Of a DNA stretch of 64,000 bases, positions 43,748 to 53,207 are shown piece by piece. Position numbers and translations under genes: made by a program. The stretch comes from Natronorubrum sulfidifaciens JCM 14089. GTDB lineage: Archaea > Halobacteriota > Halobacteria > Halobacteriales > Natrialbaceae. How positions within the stretch are numbered: the first letter of the stretch is position 1; each line of letters starts with the position of its first letter. The stretch lies in assembly GCF_000337735.1 (NCBI RefSeq), contig NZ_AOHX01000037.1:124001-188000 (forward strand), given 5' to 3'. A model generated the notes under the pieces. It was not told where the DNA came from, did no database searches, and saw nothing but the letters and a program-made list of their open reading frames with translations.

Positions 43748-45166
43748 TCAGTTGGCCTGAACCGCTTCTGCTTCCTCGGTGTCTTCGCGGTAGTGCTCTT
43801 CGATGAGGTCCTCGTCGATGCGGTTGAGCGCCTCTTTCGGGAGGTCCGACAGCAGATCCCAGCCGAGTTCGATCGTATCGTCGATCGAGCGGTTGGTGTC
43901 GTACCCCTGCTCGACGAACTCCGTCTCGAAGCGGTCTGCGAAGTCGAGATACTTGTTGTCCAGTTCGGACAGCGCCTCGCGACCGACAATGTTCACGAGG
44001 TCGCGAAGGTCTTCACCCTCTGCGTAGGCGGCGTACATCTGGTCCGAGACGTCGGCGTGGTCACCGCGGGTGAGACCCTCACCGATCCCGTCGTCCATCA
44101 GCCGCGAGAGGCTTGGCAGGACGTTGATCGGCGGCTCGATACCCTGACTGTTGAGGTCCCGATCCATCACGATCTGGCCCTCGGTAATGTAGCCGGTCAG
44201 GTCAGGGATCGGGTGGGTGTCGTCGTCGCCGGGCATCGTCAGAATCGGAATCTGGGTGACCGATCCTTCCTTCCCCTCGATTCGACCGGCACGCTCGTAG
44301 AGCTGTGCCAGGTCAGTGTACATGTATCCGGGGTAGCCACGTCGGCCCGGAACCTCCTCACGTGCGGCACCGATCTCACGAAGCGCCTCACAGTAGTTCG
44401 TGATGTCAGTGAGGATGACGAGCACGTGGTAGTCCTTCTCGAAGGCGAGGTACTCGGCCGTGGTGAGCGCGAGTCGCGGCGTGACCGTCCGCTCGACTGC
44501 GGGGTCGTCCGCGAGGTTCATGAAGACGACCGATCGCTCGAGTGCGCCCGTGCGCTCGAAGTCGTCCATGAACTCGTTTGCCTCTTCTTGCGTGATTCCC
44601 ATCGCACCGAAGATGACTGCGAACTCCGAGCCATCTTCGTCGTCGCCTTCCTCTTCTTCCGGCACGGTTGCCTGCCGGGCGATCTGGAGTGCGAGGTCGT
44701 TGTGGGGGAGTCCAGAGCCAGAGAAGATCGGCAGCTTCTGGCCACGGACCAGGGTGTTCATCCCGTCGATACCGGAGACACCGGTCTGGATGAACTCTTC
44801 GGGGTACTCCCGGGAGAAGGGGTTGATTGCTTCGCCGACGATGTCTTCACGGGATTCGGGGACGATCTCCGGACCGCCGTCGATCGGCTGTCCGGACCCG
44901 TCAAGCACCCGACCGAGCAGGTCCTCGGTGACGGGCATCTTCATCGTCTCGCCGAGGAATCGAACGGACGCGTTGCGGTCGATACCGCCCGTCCCTTCGA
45001 ACACCTGGATCGAGACGAGTCCCTCGCTCGATTCCAGCACCTGTCCGCGGAGTGTTCGTCCGTCGTCGGTTTCGATTTCGACGATCTCGTCGTAGCCGAC
45101 CGGTTCGTCGACTTCGGCGAACACCAGCGGGCCGCTGATCTCAGTGATTGTCTGGTATTCTTTCAT
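43748..45166 (-). CDS. atpB: A-type ATP synthase subunit B (regulatory)
   Basis: A 472-residue non-catalytic nucleotide-binding subunit of the A1 head. The P-loop region reads GSGLPHND without the Gly-Lys-Thr of subunit A, as expected. [14 protein letters not shown] and [15 protein letters not shown] are family marks. It starts 2 nt after the atpA stop. No intein is present. Confidence 0.96.
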   Translation of the reverse strand: MKEYQTITEISGPLVFAEVDEPVGYDEIVEIETDDGRTLRGQVLESSEGLVSIQVFEGTGGIDRNASVRFLGETMKMPVTEDLLGRVLDGSGQPIDGGPEIVPESREDIVGEAINPFSREYPEEFIQTGVSGIDGMNTLVRGQKLPIFSGSGLPHNDLALQIARQATVPEEEEGDDEDGSEFAVIFGAMGITQEEANEFMDDFERTGALERSVVFMNLADDPAVERTVTPRLALTTAEYLAFEKDYHVLVILTDITNYCEALREIGAAREEVPGRRGYPGYMYTDLAQLYERAGRIEGKEGSVTQIPILTMPGDDDTHPIPDLTGYITEGQIVMDRDLNSQGIEPPINVLPSLSRLMDDGIGEGLTRGDHADVSDQMYAAYAEGEDLRDLVNIVGREALSELDNKYLDFADRFETEFVEQGYDTNRSIDDTIELGWDLLSDLPKEALNRIDEDLIEEHYREDTEEAEAVQAN

Positions 45167-45168
45167 GG

Positions 45169-46932
45169 TTAGTACAGACTCCGAATCTGTTCTTCGAGAT
45201 CCGATTCGAGTTCGTCAATGAACTCGTTCCACTCATCGGACGTGTTCATCCGGTTCAGGCGTGGCGTGGCATCGACATCCTGAATCTCCTCGACTGGGAC
45301 GCCTGCCTCGAGTGCATCGAAGGCTTCGTCGTTGAACGTCTTGATCGCGAGAAGCATCCGGTAGGTCTTTTTCGGTTCACAGTAGGTGTCGACGTCGTGG
45401 AACGCGTTCTGCTGGAGCCATGCCTCACGCAGGTAGCGTGCGACTTCCAGCGTGAGCTGCTGGTCTTCCGGCAGCGCGTCTTTCCCGACGAGTTGGACGA
45501 TCTCTTGGAGTTCGTCCTCCTCGTCGAGCACGTCGACGGCCCACTGACGGACCTCCGGCCAGTCTTCTTCGACGTTCTCTCGGAACCACGGGTCGAGTTG
45601 CTGTCGATACAGCGAGTACGACTCGTTCCAGTTGATCGATGGGAAGTGCCGACGCTCTGCGAGGTCGGCGTCCAGTGCCCAGAACGTCTTGACAATACGC
45701 AGGGTGTTCTGAGTCACTGGCTCGGAGAAGTCGCCACCAGGTGGCGAGACAGCGCCGATCGCCGTCACCGAGCCTTCGGTCCCGTTGATGTTCTGGAACT
45801 TGCCGGCACGCTCGTAGAACTCCGAGAGCGAGGCGGCCAGATAGGCGGGATACCCCTCTTCGCCGGGCATCTCCTCGAGTCGGCTCGAAATCTCACGCAT
45901 GGCCTCTGCCCACCGGGAGGTGGAGTCGGCCATCAGTGCGACGTCGTAGCCCATGTCACGGAAGTACTCCGCGATGGTGATTCCCGTGTAGATACAGGAC
46001 TCACGGGCTGCGACGGGCATGTTGGACGTGTTCGCAATGAGACACGTCCGGGACATGAGCGGCTTGCCGGTCTTCGGGTCTTCCAGTTCAGGGAAGTCCT
46101 CAATGACCTCAGTCATCTCGTTGCCACGCTCACCACAGCCGACGTAGACGACGATGTCCGCGTCGGCCCACTTGGCGAGTTGGTGCTGGGTGACCGTCTT
46201 CCCGGAACCGAACGGACCGGGAATCGCGGCCGTCCCGCCTTTGGCGATCGGGAACAGACCGTCGAGGATGCGCTGGCCACTGACCAGCGGTACCGTCGGC
46301 GTTTCCTTCGTATCAGCAGGACGGGCCTGTCGAACGGGCCACTCCTGGTGCATCGTGATCTCCTCGCCGGAGTCGAGTTCGACGACGACTTCGTCGACCG
46401 TGAACTCGCCACTTTCAACCGACGTGACTTCGCCACCCTCGTAATCCGGCGGCACCATCACCTTGTGGGTGATGCTTTCGGTCTCGGGGACTTCACCGAC
46501 GATGTCACCGGAGCCGACGGTATCGCCTTCGTCGACGGTTGGCGTAAACTCCCACTCCGTCTCGAAGTCGATACCGGGGGCGTCGACCCCACGGTCCAAA
46601 AAGGCCGTTCCCATCTTCTCCTCGAGGACGTCGAGTGGACGCTGGACACCGTCGTAGATGGCGTCCAGCACACCCGGTCCGAGGTCGACGCTCAGGGGCT
46701 CGCCCGTGTTCTCGACGGGTTCGCCCGGTCCAACGCCGGAGGTTTCTTCGTAGACCTGAATTGTGGTCAGGTTCCCTTCGATCTCGATGACCTCTCCCAT
46801 CAGCCCTTCGTCGCCGACGTAGACGACGTCGTTCATCCGGGCGTCGAGGTCCGCAGCGGTCACGACTGGACCGCTCACGCTTTCGATTACACCGTCTTCG
46901 TCGACGGTTTCGATGTCTTCTGCCTGGCTCAT
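45169..46932 (-). CDS. atpA: A-type ATP synthase subunit A (catalytic)
   Basis: A 587-residue catalytic subunit. Walker A is GPFGSGKT, followed by [12 protein letters not shown] with the catalytic Glu and SRWAEAMRE. The non-homologous insert found only in A/V-type subunits precedes the P-loop. It sits between atpF and atpB, 4 and 2 nt away, and no intein interrupts it. Confidence 0.97.
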   Translation of the reverse strand: MSQAEDIETVDEDGVIESVSGPVVTAADLDARMNDVVYVGDEGLMGEVIEIEGNLTTIQVYEETSGVGPGEPVENTGEPLSVDLGPGVLDAIYDGVQRPLDVLEEKMGTAFLDRGVDAPGIDFETEWEFTPTVDEGDTVGSGDIVGEVPETESITHKVMVPPDYEGGEVTSVESGEFTVDEVVVELDSGEEITMHQEWPVRQARPADTKETPTVPLVSGQRILDGLFPIAKGGTAAIPGPFGSGKTVTQHQLAKWADADIVVYVGCGERGNEMTEVIEDFPELEDPKTGKPLMSRTCLIANTSNMPVAARESCIYTGITIAEYFRDMGYDVALMADSTSRWAEAMREISSRLEEMPGEEGYPAYLAASLSEFYERAGKFQNINGTEGSVTAIGAVSPPGGDFSEPVTQNTLRIVKTFWALDADLAERRHFPSINWNESYSLYRQQLDPWFRENVEEDWPEVRQWAVDVLDEEDELQEIVQLVGKDALPEDQQLTLEVARYLREAWLQQNAFHDVDTYCEPKKTYRMLLAIKTFNDEAFDALEAGVPVEEIQDVDATPRLNRMNTSDEWNEFIDELESDLEEQIRSLY

Positions 46933-46936
46933 TGTG

Positions 46937-47266
46937 TTACTCGCTGTCTTCTTCCATTAGGTCGATACCGATCGCACGCTTGATCTGCTCGCGCAGTCCG
47001 CCGCCACCGGTTCCGCTGCCGATGGTGACGACGACCGGTTCGACGCTTGTTTCGACGGTCTGGCGCACGTTTCGCGACAGATACTCGAGGTCGTCGTCGT
47101 GCATGACGACGATTCCGACTCCCTCGTCATCGAGGACGTCAGTGACGGCATCGTCGAGCTCCGCTCCTTTGTCGTCGTCCGGGACGTTCTCGAACCGGCG
47201 GACGCCCGCAAGACGGAAGCCGGTCGTAAACTCCGGACTGCCAACGACTGCGATTTCCTGGCTCAT
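46937..47266 (-). CDS. atpF: A-type ATP synthase subunit F
   Basis: A 109-residue subunit of the central stalk with an alpha-beta fold: [20 protein letters not shown] and GIVVMHDDD. It overlaps atpC by 4 nt and stops 4 nt before atpA. Confidence 0.94.
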   Translation of the reverse strand: MSQEIAVVGSPEFTTGFRLAGVRRFENVPDDDKGAELDDAVTDVLDDEGVGIVVMHDDDLEYLSRNVRQTVETSVEPVVVTIGSGTGGGGLREQIKRAIGIDLMEEDSE

Positions 47267-48330
47267 AGGATCACCAGCTCTTCTTCAATCTCGCTTTCCT
47301 CGAGGCCGACCTCTCGACCGCGCGCGATCGCACGGATGTTTTCGACCTCGCGTTCTTTCGCGAGGATATACGACAGCACGGCCGAGACGGAGGCCGGATA
47401 AATGCTCGAGAGCGTATCTGCGTACTCGAGCAACGCAGCGTCTAGTGCGTGCTCGAACTGGATAAGGCTGTCAGCATTGCGCAGCCGATCCATCGCCCCC
47501 GAGAGGCGCTTGCCGTAGCGTTTGTTCTCGCCGATGTGATCGACGAGCGCATCGTAGTCGTTGACGAGTCGGTTCAGCTCCGACTCATCGAACAGCACGC
47601 CGCCTTCGATGTAGTAGGACGCGGGGTCGAGATCGGCACCGCTGCGAGCGAGTCGCAGGGCGTTCCGGGCGTTCCGGAAGTCGATCTCCGCTTGCAGGAA
47701 CTCGACGTACTTCGCCTCCGGTCCCTCCTGTGGCTCGGCTGCCGGACCGCGGGAGAGATCGTCGAGCAAGTGCTCGTAGAACTCCCGGTCCAGCGCGTTC
47801 TCGAGCGGGACGAGCGCACCGGTCTCTTCGAACTCCTCGTAGGCGTCGGAGAGGGGCTCGTAGTAGATCGTCCGGTTGAGCACTTCGATCGCGTCCTCGA
47901 TCGTGTCGACTTCGAGCACACGATCGATCGTTGCCTCCTCGAGTTCGCCGGCCATGATCAGGTCCGTCCTGATCTCCTCGGGGTCGGTTTCGGTGTAGAT
48001 CCCGCGGATAATGGTCTTCAAGTTCCAGACGTCGAACTTTCGCAGGTAACGCGAGATGAGGTCGTACAGTTGCCCGTTCGACCAATCAAGCAGATCATGG
48101 AAGTGTTTTGCGAGATTCCGGTTGAGCGCGTACTCGATCAGGTCGACACCCGAGAAGCGTGCGCCGAGTTCGTTGATCTCGCGTTCGTACTCCGATTCTT
48201 CCATGAACCGTGCGATCCCGCTCGGCCCCATCCGGATCAGCTTCCGATAATCTTCGTCCGCGAACAACGAGGCTCGGCGTGACCGAACGCGAGCGTTCAC
48301 GTATTCCGGATTCGAGGCACCTACACTCAT
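47263..48330 (-). CDS. atpC: A-type ATP synthase subunit C
   Basis: A 355-residue, mostly helical subunit (the V-type d homologue) that links the rotor shaft to the c-ring. YEREINELG, three similar helical repeats and FDVWNLKTIIRG are visible. It overlaps atpE and atpF by 4 nt each. Confidence 0.93.
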   Translation of the reverse strand: MSVGASNPEYVNARVRSRRASLFADEDYRKLIRMGPSGIARFMEESEYEREINELGARFSGVDLIEYALNRNLAKHFHDLLDWSNGQLYDLISRYLRKFDVWNLKTIIRGIYTETDPEEIRTDLIMAGELEEATIDRVLEVDTIEDAIEVLNRTIYYEPLSDAYEEFEETGALVPLENALDREFYEHLLDDLSRGPAAEPQEGPEAKYVEFLQAEIDFRNARNALRLARSGADLDPASYYIEGGVLFDESELNRLVNDYDALVDHIGENKRYGKRLSGAMDRLRNADSLIQFEHALDAALLEYADTLSSIYPASVSAVLSYILAKEREVENIRAIARGREVGLEESEIEEELVIL

Positions 48331-48908
48331 TGCTCGAAGAGTTGGTTGCTGATCGTCCGAAGGTTGTCTTCCCAGACGTCCTCGAGAACCGAGTCGAACG
48401 TGTTGTTCACTCGGACTCGGGACTGTTCGCTCTCGACGACGACGCCGCCGAGACAGTCGTACTCGCCGGCGAACGAGTAGCCGTCGTACGACTCGAGGAT
48501 CTCCTCGAGCAGGTCCTCGTCGCTGGCACGACCGTAGACGCTGACGTCGTCGTCGGCGTCGAACTCGTCGCTTGCAGCCTCAAGCAGCGTCTGCGTCAGC
48601 TCTTTGCGGCTGTCTCCCTCGAGGGATGCGAGTTCGTCTTCGACCTGGTCGTGGACGTCGCCGAGGACGTCGCGGCGGGCCTCCAGACGCTTCTGTTTCG
48701 CCTCCAGCTTGGCGCTGGAGAGTCGCTGTTCACGCAGCTGTTCGATCTCACGATCGACTGCGTCTGCTGCGTCGGCGACGATCTCCTCGGCGTCCTCCTC
48801 GGCGGCCGATTCGATCTCTTCGGCGCGCGCTTCGCCCTCGGCACGGATGTCCTCCGCACGCGCGTGGGCCTCTTCTCGAATGTCTTCTACGACTGTGTCC
48901 AAACTCAT
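48327..48908 (-). CDS. atpE: A-type ATP synthase subunit E
   Basis: A 193-residue peripheral-stalk subunit: a long charged N-terminal helix (residues 1-100) rich in Glu, Ala and Arg that pairs with subunit H, then a globular C-terminal domain. It lies 22 nt after atpK and overlaps atpC by 4 nt. Confidence 0.93.
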   Translation of the reverse strand: MSLDTVVEDIREEAHARAEDIRAEGEARAEEIESAAEEDAEEIVADAADAVDREIEQLREQRLSSAKLEAKQKRLEARRDVLGDVHDQVEDELASLEGDSRKELTQTLLEAASDEFDADDDVSVYGRASDEDLLEEILESYDGYSFAGEYDCLGGVVVESEQSRVRVNNTFDSVLEDVWEDNLRTISNQLFEQ

Positions 48909-48930
48909 TGGTAAGAGAAGGGGTGCGGTT

Positions 48931-49194
48931 TTAGACGACGAAGACGACGACCAGCGCCAGGATCACGAGCGTCTCAGGAAGGACGGTCATGATCAGGCCT
49001 GGGACGAACATGTCGTCGTCCTCGGCGATTGCGCCGACTGCGGCTGCGCCGATACCACGTTCTGCATATCCTGCTGCGAGTGCGGCAAGACCGACTGCGA
49101 GTGCCGCTGCACCCTCGTTCTCGAGGGTTGGGCCGCTCATTTCTTCTGCTTGCAGTGCAAGTTCCGCCAGTTCTGGTACGTTTTCAATTGCCAT
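48931..49194 (-). CDS. atpK: A-type ATP synthase c subunit (proteolipid)
   Basis: An 87-residue hairpin of two membrane helices with a polar turn. The ion-binding Glu lies in the second helix in LPETLVILALV, so one hairpin holds one carboxylate. The N-terminal 25 residues are acidic and soluble, which is unusual for bacterial c subunits but seen in haloarchaea. Ion specificity is not evident. Confidence 0.92.
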   Translation of the reverse strand: MAIENVPELAELALQAEEMSGPTLENEGAAALAVGLAALAAGYAERGIGAAAVGAIAEDDDMFVPGLIMTVLPETLVILALVVVFVV

Positions 49195-49200
49195 TGTTAG

Positions 49201-51414
49201 TTAGTCCTCGCTGTGGTTTCGATCGGTTCCGAACGGTTCGTAGTTCTTTCCACCGCCTTCATAAAACTTCCCAAAGAACTCCACGTACTCGAGCCTGATA
49301 CCCTGCAATCCGGCACTTGTGATACCAAGTAACAAGACCACAATGTGTCCGACGACCAGCACGAGCACACCGACGATGAACGCCCCGATCGCGACGGCGC
49401 CATCGCCCATGTGGAAGAGTCCTTCGAACATTACCTGTCCGTCCTCAGCAGTGTATCCGGTCCACGGCGCCAGGAAGGGACGGTTCCCTTCGGGCGTCTG
49501 GATCCCGCCGAACACCAGCAGATTGACGACGAACGCCATCCCACCCTTTGCGAGCAGGACTGCAGCGATTCGGGCGTAGGAGACACCGTGAGCGAACGGA
49601 ATCGCGAACTCGGCGAGTTCGACGGGGTCACCGAGTGCGAGCAAGACGAGTCCGATAATGACCAACAGGAACGGGAGGGTCAGCTCGAAGCCGCCTGCAA
49701 TCGGCAGTTCGACGAGCGTCATCATCGGGAAGCCATCGAAACCGAGATCGAAGGCTGCGCCGTCGAACGTGGTGAACAGGAACTCAGGTTTGACGTCCGC
49801 TGCCTGTGGCGTGAACACCCAGATCCAGATCCCGTTGAGCATCAGCATCCACGAGCCGCTGTGGGTAAGTGCTCCCCAGAGACCGTGGCCGTGCTGGATG
49901 TTCTCGACGAAGTCCAGAATGTAACCGATGTTCAGGTGGATGATACCGAACAGGAGACTCACGATGAGCCACGCTAACGCGAAGTCAAGCGTGGCGGGTG
50001 AGAGTCCTTTGTCACCCATCGGTGCACCGGCATCTCCGAACAGGATGTAGCCGAGTTCGTGGATCCCGAAGATCTCTCCGAACAGTATGCCGAAGAAGAT
50101 CGTGAACCCACCACACCACATCGCAACACCGCCGAGACTCGTGATCCCGGGGCTGTCGAAGCTCTGGTACATGTAGAACCCGACCAGGACGTACAGCAGT
50201 CCGTAGCCGACGTCGCTGATCATGAACCCGAAGAACAGCGGGAACGTCAGGAACATGAAGATCGTCGGATCGAGTTCGTTGTATTTCGGTCGGTTGACTG
50301 CCTGAACGAGCGTTTCGAACGGCTTGGCAGCCGACGGGTTCTTCTGAATCGTCGGTGGCTGATCGTCCATCGTGACGGTCGAGCCACCGTCGGTGACGGC
50401 TTTCTGCTGTTTGCCGTCGTCTTCGGTGTCCGCTGTTGGCTGCTCGTCGTCGGCGACCGTTTCGTGGTGTGAGCCACCGTGTCGGTCGTAGCTCGCGCGC
50501 TCGAGTTCTTCGATCTCGACGCTGTCACCGACGGCGTCGTCGAGCGTTGCAACGAGGCGCTCGTACTCATCGCTCGGGATCCAGCCCTCAGCGATGAACG
50601 CGCGATCCGTCGTCGCGAACTGCAGCGGTGCTTCCGCACGCTGGACGTCGATGGTCAGCTTCTCTTCGACGCGAAGGAGGAAGCTGGCTTCCGCCAGCTT
50701 GATCTCCTCGAGTTCCGCGTCGATGTCTTCGATTTCGTACTCGAGTTCGCGTTTGCGCTCCTCGAGTTCGTCGACGTACGCACTCGGGGTCTGTTCGGTC
50801 TCCGGCACCGGATGCCGGGTAAACTCGATCCCGACGAGTGCATCGCCGAGCGGGTCCGAGCCGGCGCCGTCTGTCGGCGCGGCCACGATCGCCACGACGT
50901 CGCCACCGGTGAACAGTTCGAAGGCGTCGATGTCGTCTGCAGCGTCGACAGCCGCTTCGATCTGGTCCTGTGGCCCTTCGCCGACGACGATCTCGACCGA
51001 GTCATACCCCGACAGGAGGTCGAGGTCGATCCCCAGTTCCGCAAAGGGAGCGACACGGGTGATCTTCTCGTCGACCTGTCGAAGCTCCTCGCGGACCTCC
51101 GCACGCTGGTCGTCGAGTTCGTTGACTCGGGTTCGAATCTCCTCGATTCGGTCTTCCCAGTTGTCTCCGAGCGTCCCTGGTTCGGCCTCGTCGGCCGACA
51201 GCTCCAGGGTACTCTCGAGCGCTCGGACGGTGACCAGCTTCTGTGAGGCGTCGTCGGCACCCTCGATCGGGTTACCGTTGTCGAAGCCTTCCCAGGAACC
51301 GTCGTAGTCCGAGAGATGGACCAGGTTCAGTCCGTGTACCGTCTCGATGACCGTGGGCATGACGCCCTTGGAACCGGTCACCGAGACCTTGCTCATCCGT
51401 TCAGGTCTGAGCAT
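49201..51414 (-). CDS. atpI: A-type ATP synthase subunit I (stator a subunit)
   Basis: A 737-residue protein with a large cytoplasmic N-terminal half (coiled coil near 80-130 and 225-280, acidic linker near 340-375) and a C-terminal half with about eight membrane helices, which form the ion path with the c-ring. It starts MLRPERMSKVSVTGS, typical of haloarchaeal AtpI, and overlaps atpH by 14 nt. It ends 6 nt before atpK. Confidence 0.95.
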   Translation of the reverse strand: MLRPERMSKVSVTGSKGVMPTVIETVHGLNLVHLSDYDGSWEGFDNGNPIEGADDASQKLVTVRALESTLELSADEAEPGTLGDNWEDRIEEIRTRVNELDDQRAEVREELRQVDEKITRVAPFAELGIDLDLLSGYDSVEIVVGEGPQDQIEAAVDAADDIDAFELFTGGDVVAIVAAPTDGAGSDPLGDALVGIEFTRHPVPETEQTPSAYVDELEERKRELEYEIEDIDAELEEIKLAEASFLLRVEEKLTIDVQRAEAPLQFATTDRAFIAEGWIPSDEYERLVATLDDAVGDSVEIEELERASYDRHGGSHHETVADDEQPTADTEDDGKQQKAVTDGGSTVTMDDQPPTIQKNPSAAKPFETLVQAVNRPKYNELDPTIFMFLTFPLFFGFMISDVGYGLLYVLVGFYMYQSFDSPGITSLGGVAMWCGGFTIFFGILFGEIFGIHELGYILFGDAGAPMGDKGLSPATLDFALAWLIVSLLFGIIHLNIGYILDFVENIQHGHGLWGALTHSGSWMLMLNGIWIWVFTPQAADVKPEFLFTTFDGAAFDLGFDGFPMMTLVELPIAGGFELTLPFLLVIIGLVLLALGDPVELAEFAIPFAHGVSYARIAAVLLAKGGMAFVVNLLVFGGIQTPEGNRPFLAPWTGYTAEDGQVMFEGLFHMGDGAVAIGAFIVGVLVLVVGHIVVLLLGITSAGLQGIRLEYVEFFGKFYEGGGKNYEPFGTDRNHSED

Positions 51415-51733
51415 GCACGTCCTCCTGGAACAGTTCGACGACGTGGTCAGTCACTTCGTCGACCCGGCTTTGGGCGCGCTCGGCGAGTGCCTCGCGCTCC
51501 TGTTCTCCGCTCTCGAGGACGCGTTCGCTTTCCGCATCGATCTCCTCGCGCGCCTCCTCGAGACGGCGCTCTTTGAGATCCCGCGCTTCTTGTTCCGCTT
51601 CCGTGCGAATCTCCTCGGCACGTTTCCGGGCCTCGGCTATTCGCTCGTCGCGGTCGTTTTGTGCCAATGCGACGATCTCGTCGGCTTCCTCTTCCGCCGA
51701 CTTTATTCGTTCGAGAACCTCTGGCCTCGGCAT
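51401..51733 (-). CDS. atpH: A-type ATP synthase subunit H
   Basis: A 110-residue, nearly all-helical coiled-coil protein that pairs with E in the peripheral stalk; Glu, Ala and Arg dominate. First gene of the operon, overlapping atpI by 14 nt. Confidence 0.92.
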   Translation of the reverse strand: MPRPEVLERIKSAEEEADEIVALAQNDRDERIAEARKRAEEIRTEAEQEARDLKERRLEEAREEIDAESERVLESGEQEREALAERAQSRVDEVTDHVVELFQEDVHAQT

Positions 51734-51763
51734 ACTCTAAGCAAACGGATGTTTACCAGAGCG

Positions 51764-51770
51764 CGTATAT
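51764..51770 (-). promoter_or_regulatory. TATA box of the ATP synthase operon
   Basis: ATATACG on the minus strand is centred about 34 nt before the atpH ATG, leaving a leader of perhaps 7 nt. It is the only AT-rich box in a suitable place. Confidence 0.5.
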
Positions 51771-51891
51771 GGTAGTTGCGAAAGTCGTTCAGTATTTGCA
51801 AGGGGAAATCGGGTCGTTGCTCCTCGATTGGCCACGGGTTCCATCGCACGGAACAGCAGACCTATCCCGGTCCGGTCGAAACGACTGCATA

Positions 51892-52515
51892 ATGGGAATC
51901 CTCGAGAACAAGGCTCGGGCTCGACTGTTCTATAAGTACCTCTCGAAGGTCTACGACCAGATCAACCCCTTCATCTGGAACGAGGAGATGCGAACGGAGG
52001 CTCTCGAACTGCTCGAGTTCGAAGACGAGATGACCGTCCTCGACGTCGGCTGTGGCACCGGCTTTGCGACTGAGGGCTTACTCGAGCACGTCGACGAGGT
52101 GTATGCACTCGACCAGAGTGAACACCAACTCGAGAAAGCCTACGCGAAGTTCGGCAAGCGCGCACCACCCGTCCACTTCCACCGTGGTGACGCCGAACGG
52201 CTGCCGTTTGCGACGGATACGTTCGACGTCGTCTGGTCGTCCGGTTCGATCGAGTACTGGCCGAATCCGATCCTCGCGCTCCGGGAGTTCCGTCGCGTGT
52301 TGAAACCCGGTGGGCAGGTGCTCGTCGTCGGTCCGAACTACCCTGACAACGTGATCGCACAGAAACTCGCCGACTCGATCATGCTCTTCTATGACGAGTA
52401 CGAGGCCGATCGAATGTTCAAGGAAGCCGGCTTCGAAGACGTCAAACACATGTTCCAGGGTCCTGCGTACGACCCCGAAGTCGCGATCACGACGATCGGT
52501 CGCGCACCCGAGTAA
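51892..52515 (+). CDS. SAM-dependent methyltransferase (VTE3/MPBQ-like)
   Basis: A 207-residue class I methyltransferase. Motif I is LDVGCGTGFAT, followed by LDQSEHQLEKA, GDAERLPFA and FRRVLKPGG. The N-terminus (YDQINPFIWNEEMRTEAL) resembles plant VTE3-type quinol methyltransferases, which are considered of archaeal origin, so menaquinone ring methylation is a fair guess. It diverges from the ATP synthase operon. The substrate is unproven. Confidence 0.82.
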   Translation: MGILENKARARLFYKYLSKVYDQINPFIWNEEMRTEALELLEFEDEMTVLDVGCGTGFATEGLLEHVDEVYALDQSEHQLEKAYAKFGKRAPPVHFHRGDAERLPFATDTFDVVWSSGSIEYWPNPILALREFRRVLKPGGQVLVVGPNYPDNVIAQKLADSIMLFYDEYEADRMFKEAGFEDVKHMFQGPAYDPEVAITTIGRAPE

Positions 52516-52531
52516 CGGACGACTGCCGCGG

Positions 52532-53038
52532 TTATCTCGCCGTCGCCTCGAGCACTGCGATACGAGCGTCGTCGACGGTGAGCGTAACGGTGACCACGTC
52601 GCCGGTTTCGATGTGGGGGTCGTTCGTGTCGGCGACGACGACGGTTGCACGCTCTCCGGCCCGCCATTCGGAGTCCGTCGCCGCGTTGAACGGACCAGTC
52701 GGCGTTCCATCGAACCCGGTTGCACCGACGAACGGGACGGGTGGCTGGTTCGTCAGGTCCTCGTCGTCGACGGCAACCGTCATCGACAGCGCCGTCACAT
52801 CGATCGGTTCGCCACCGACGTGTTCGATCGTGATCGTCGACGTCTCGCCGTCGACAGCGAGGTCGAACGCTGTGGTCGGTGCGCCTGCTTCGAGCGAGAG
52901 CGCGCCGACGCCGACGGCGACGACGGCCGCCAATGCGACGGTGAGTGCGAGCAGGGCGACGAGACCGACGAGTGGACTGAGCCCTCGGCTCGCGCCGAGC
53001 GTGGCAGTCGGGTGGTTCGCATCTGGACGATCGGTCAC
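52532..53038 (-). CDS. Type IV pilin-like secreted protein
   Basis: A 168-residue protein with a class III signal peptide: a short charged N-terminus, RGLSPLVG at the likely prepilin peptidase site, then a hydrophobic helix of about 22 residues and a soluble beta-rich domain. This is the haloarchaeal pilin_N layout, used for surface filaments and adhesion. It starts with GTG at 53038, and a strong TATA-like run on the minus strand (53061-53069) is about 27 nt upstream, so it is leaderless. Confidence 0.82.
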   Translation of the reverse strand: MTDRPDANHPTATLGASRGLSPLVGLVALLALTVALAAVVAVGVGALSLEAGAPTTAFDLAVDGETSTITIEHVGGEPIDVTALSMTVAVDDEDLTNQPPVPFVGATGFDGTPTGPFNAATDSEWRAGERATVVVADTNDPHIETGDVVTVTLTVDDARIAVLEATAR

Positions 53039-53060
53039 GCACCGCTTTGGTTGCTCGTTC

Positions 53061-53069
53061 GAATATAAA
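53061..53069 (-). promoter_or_regulatory. TATA box of the pilin-like gene
   Basis: TTTATATTC on the minus strand, centred about 27 nt before the GTG start at 53038. Confidence 0.6.
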
Positions 53070-53207
53070 CGTTCGCTCGATCGTTATCACCGGCACTGCT
53101 CCCGTACTCCTCGAGTACCTACAAGAGCGTGCTCATACGGACTGTTGTCGTCGTGATCGTTGGTTACCAACCCAGTAATCGACGATAAAACGGGACCGCA
53201 GTCCGTA

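Noticed and set aside
43748-46932. Possible inteins in atpA and atpB
   Set aside because: Both proteins have the normal family length and continuous motifs.
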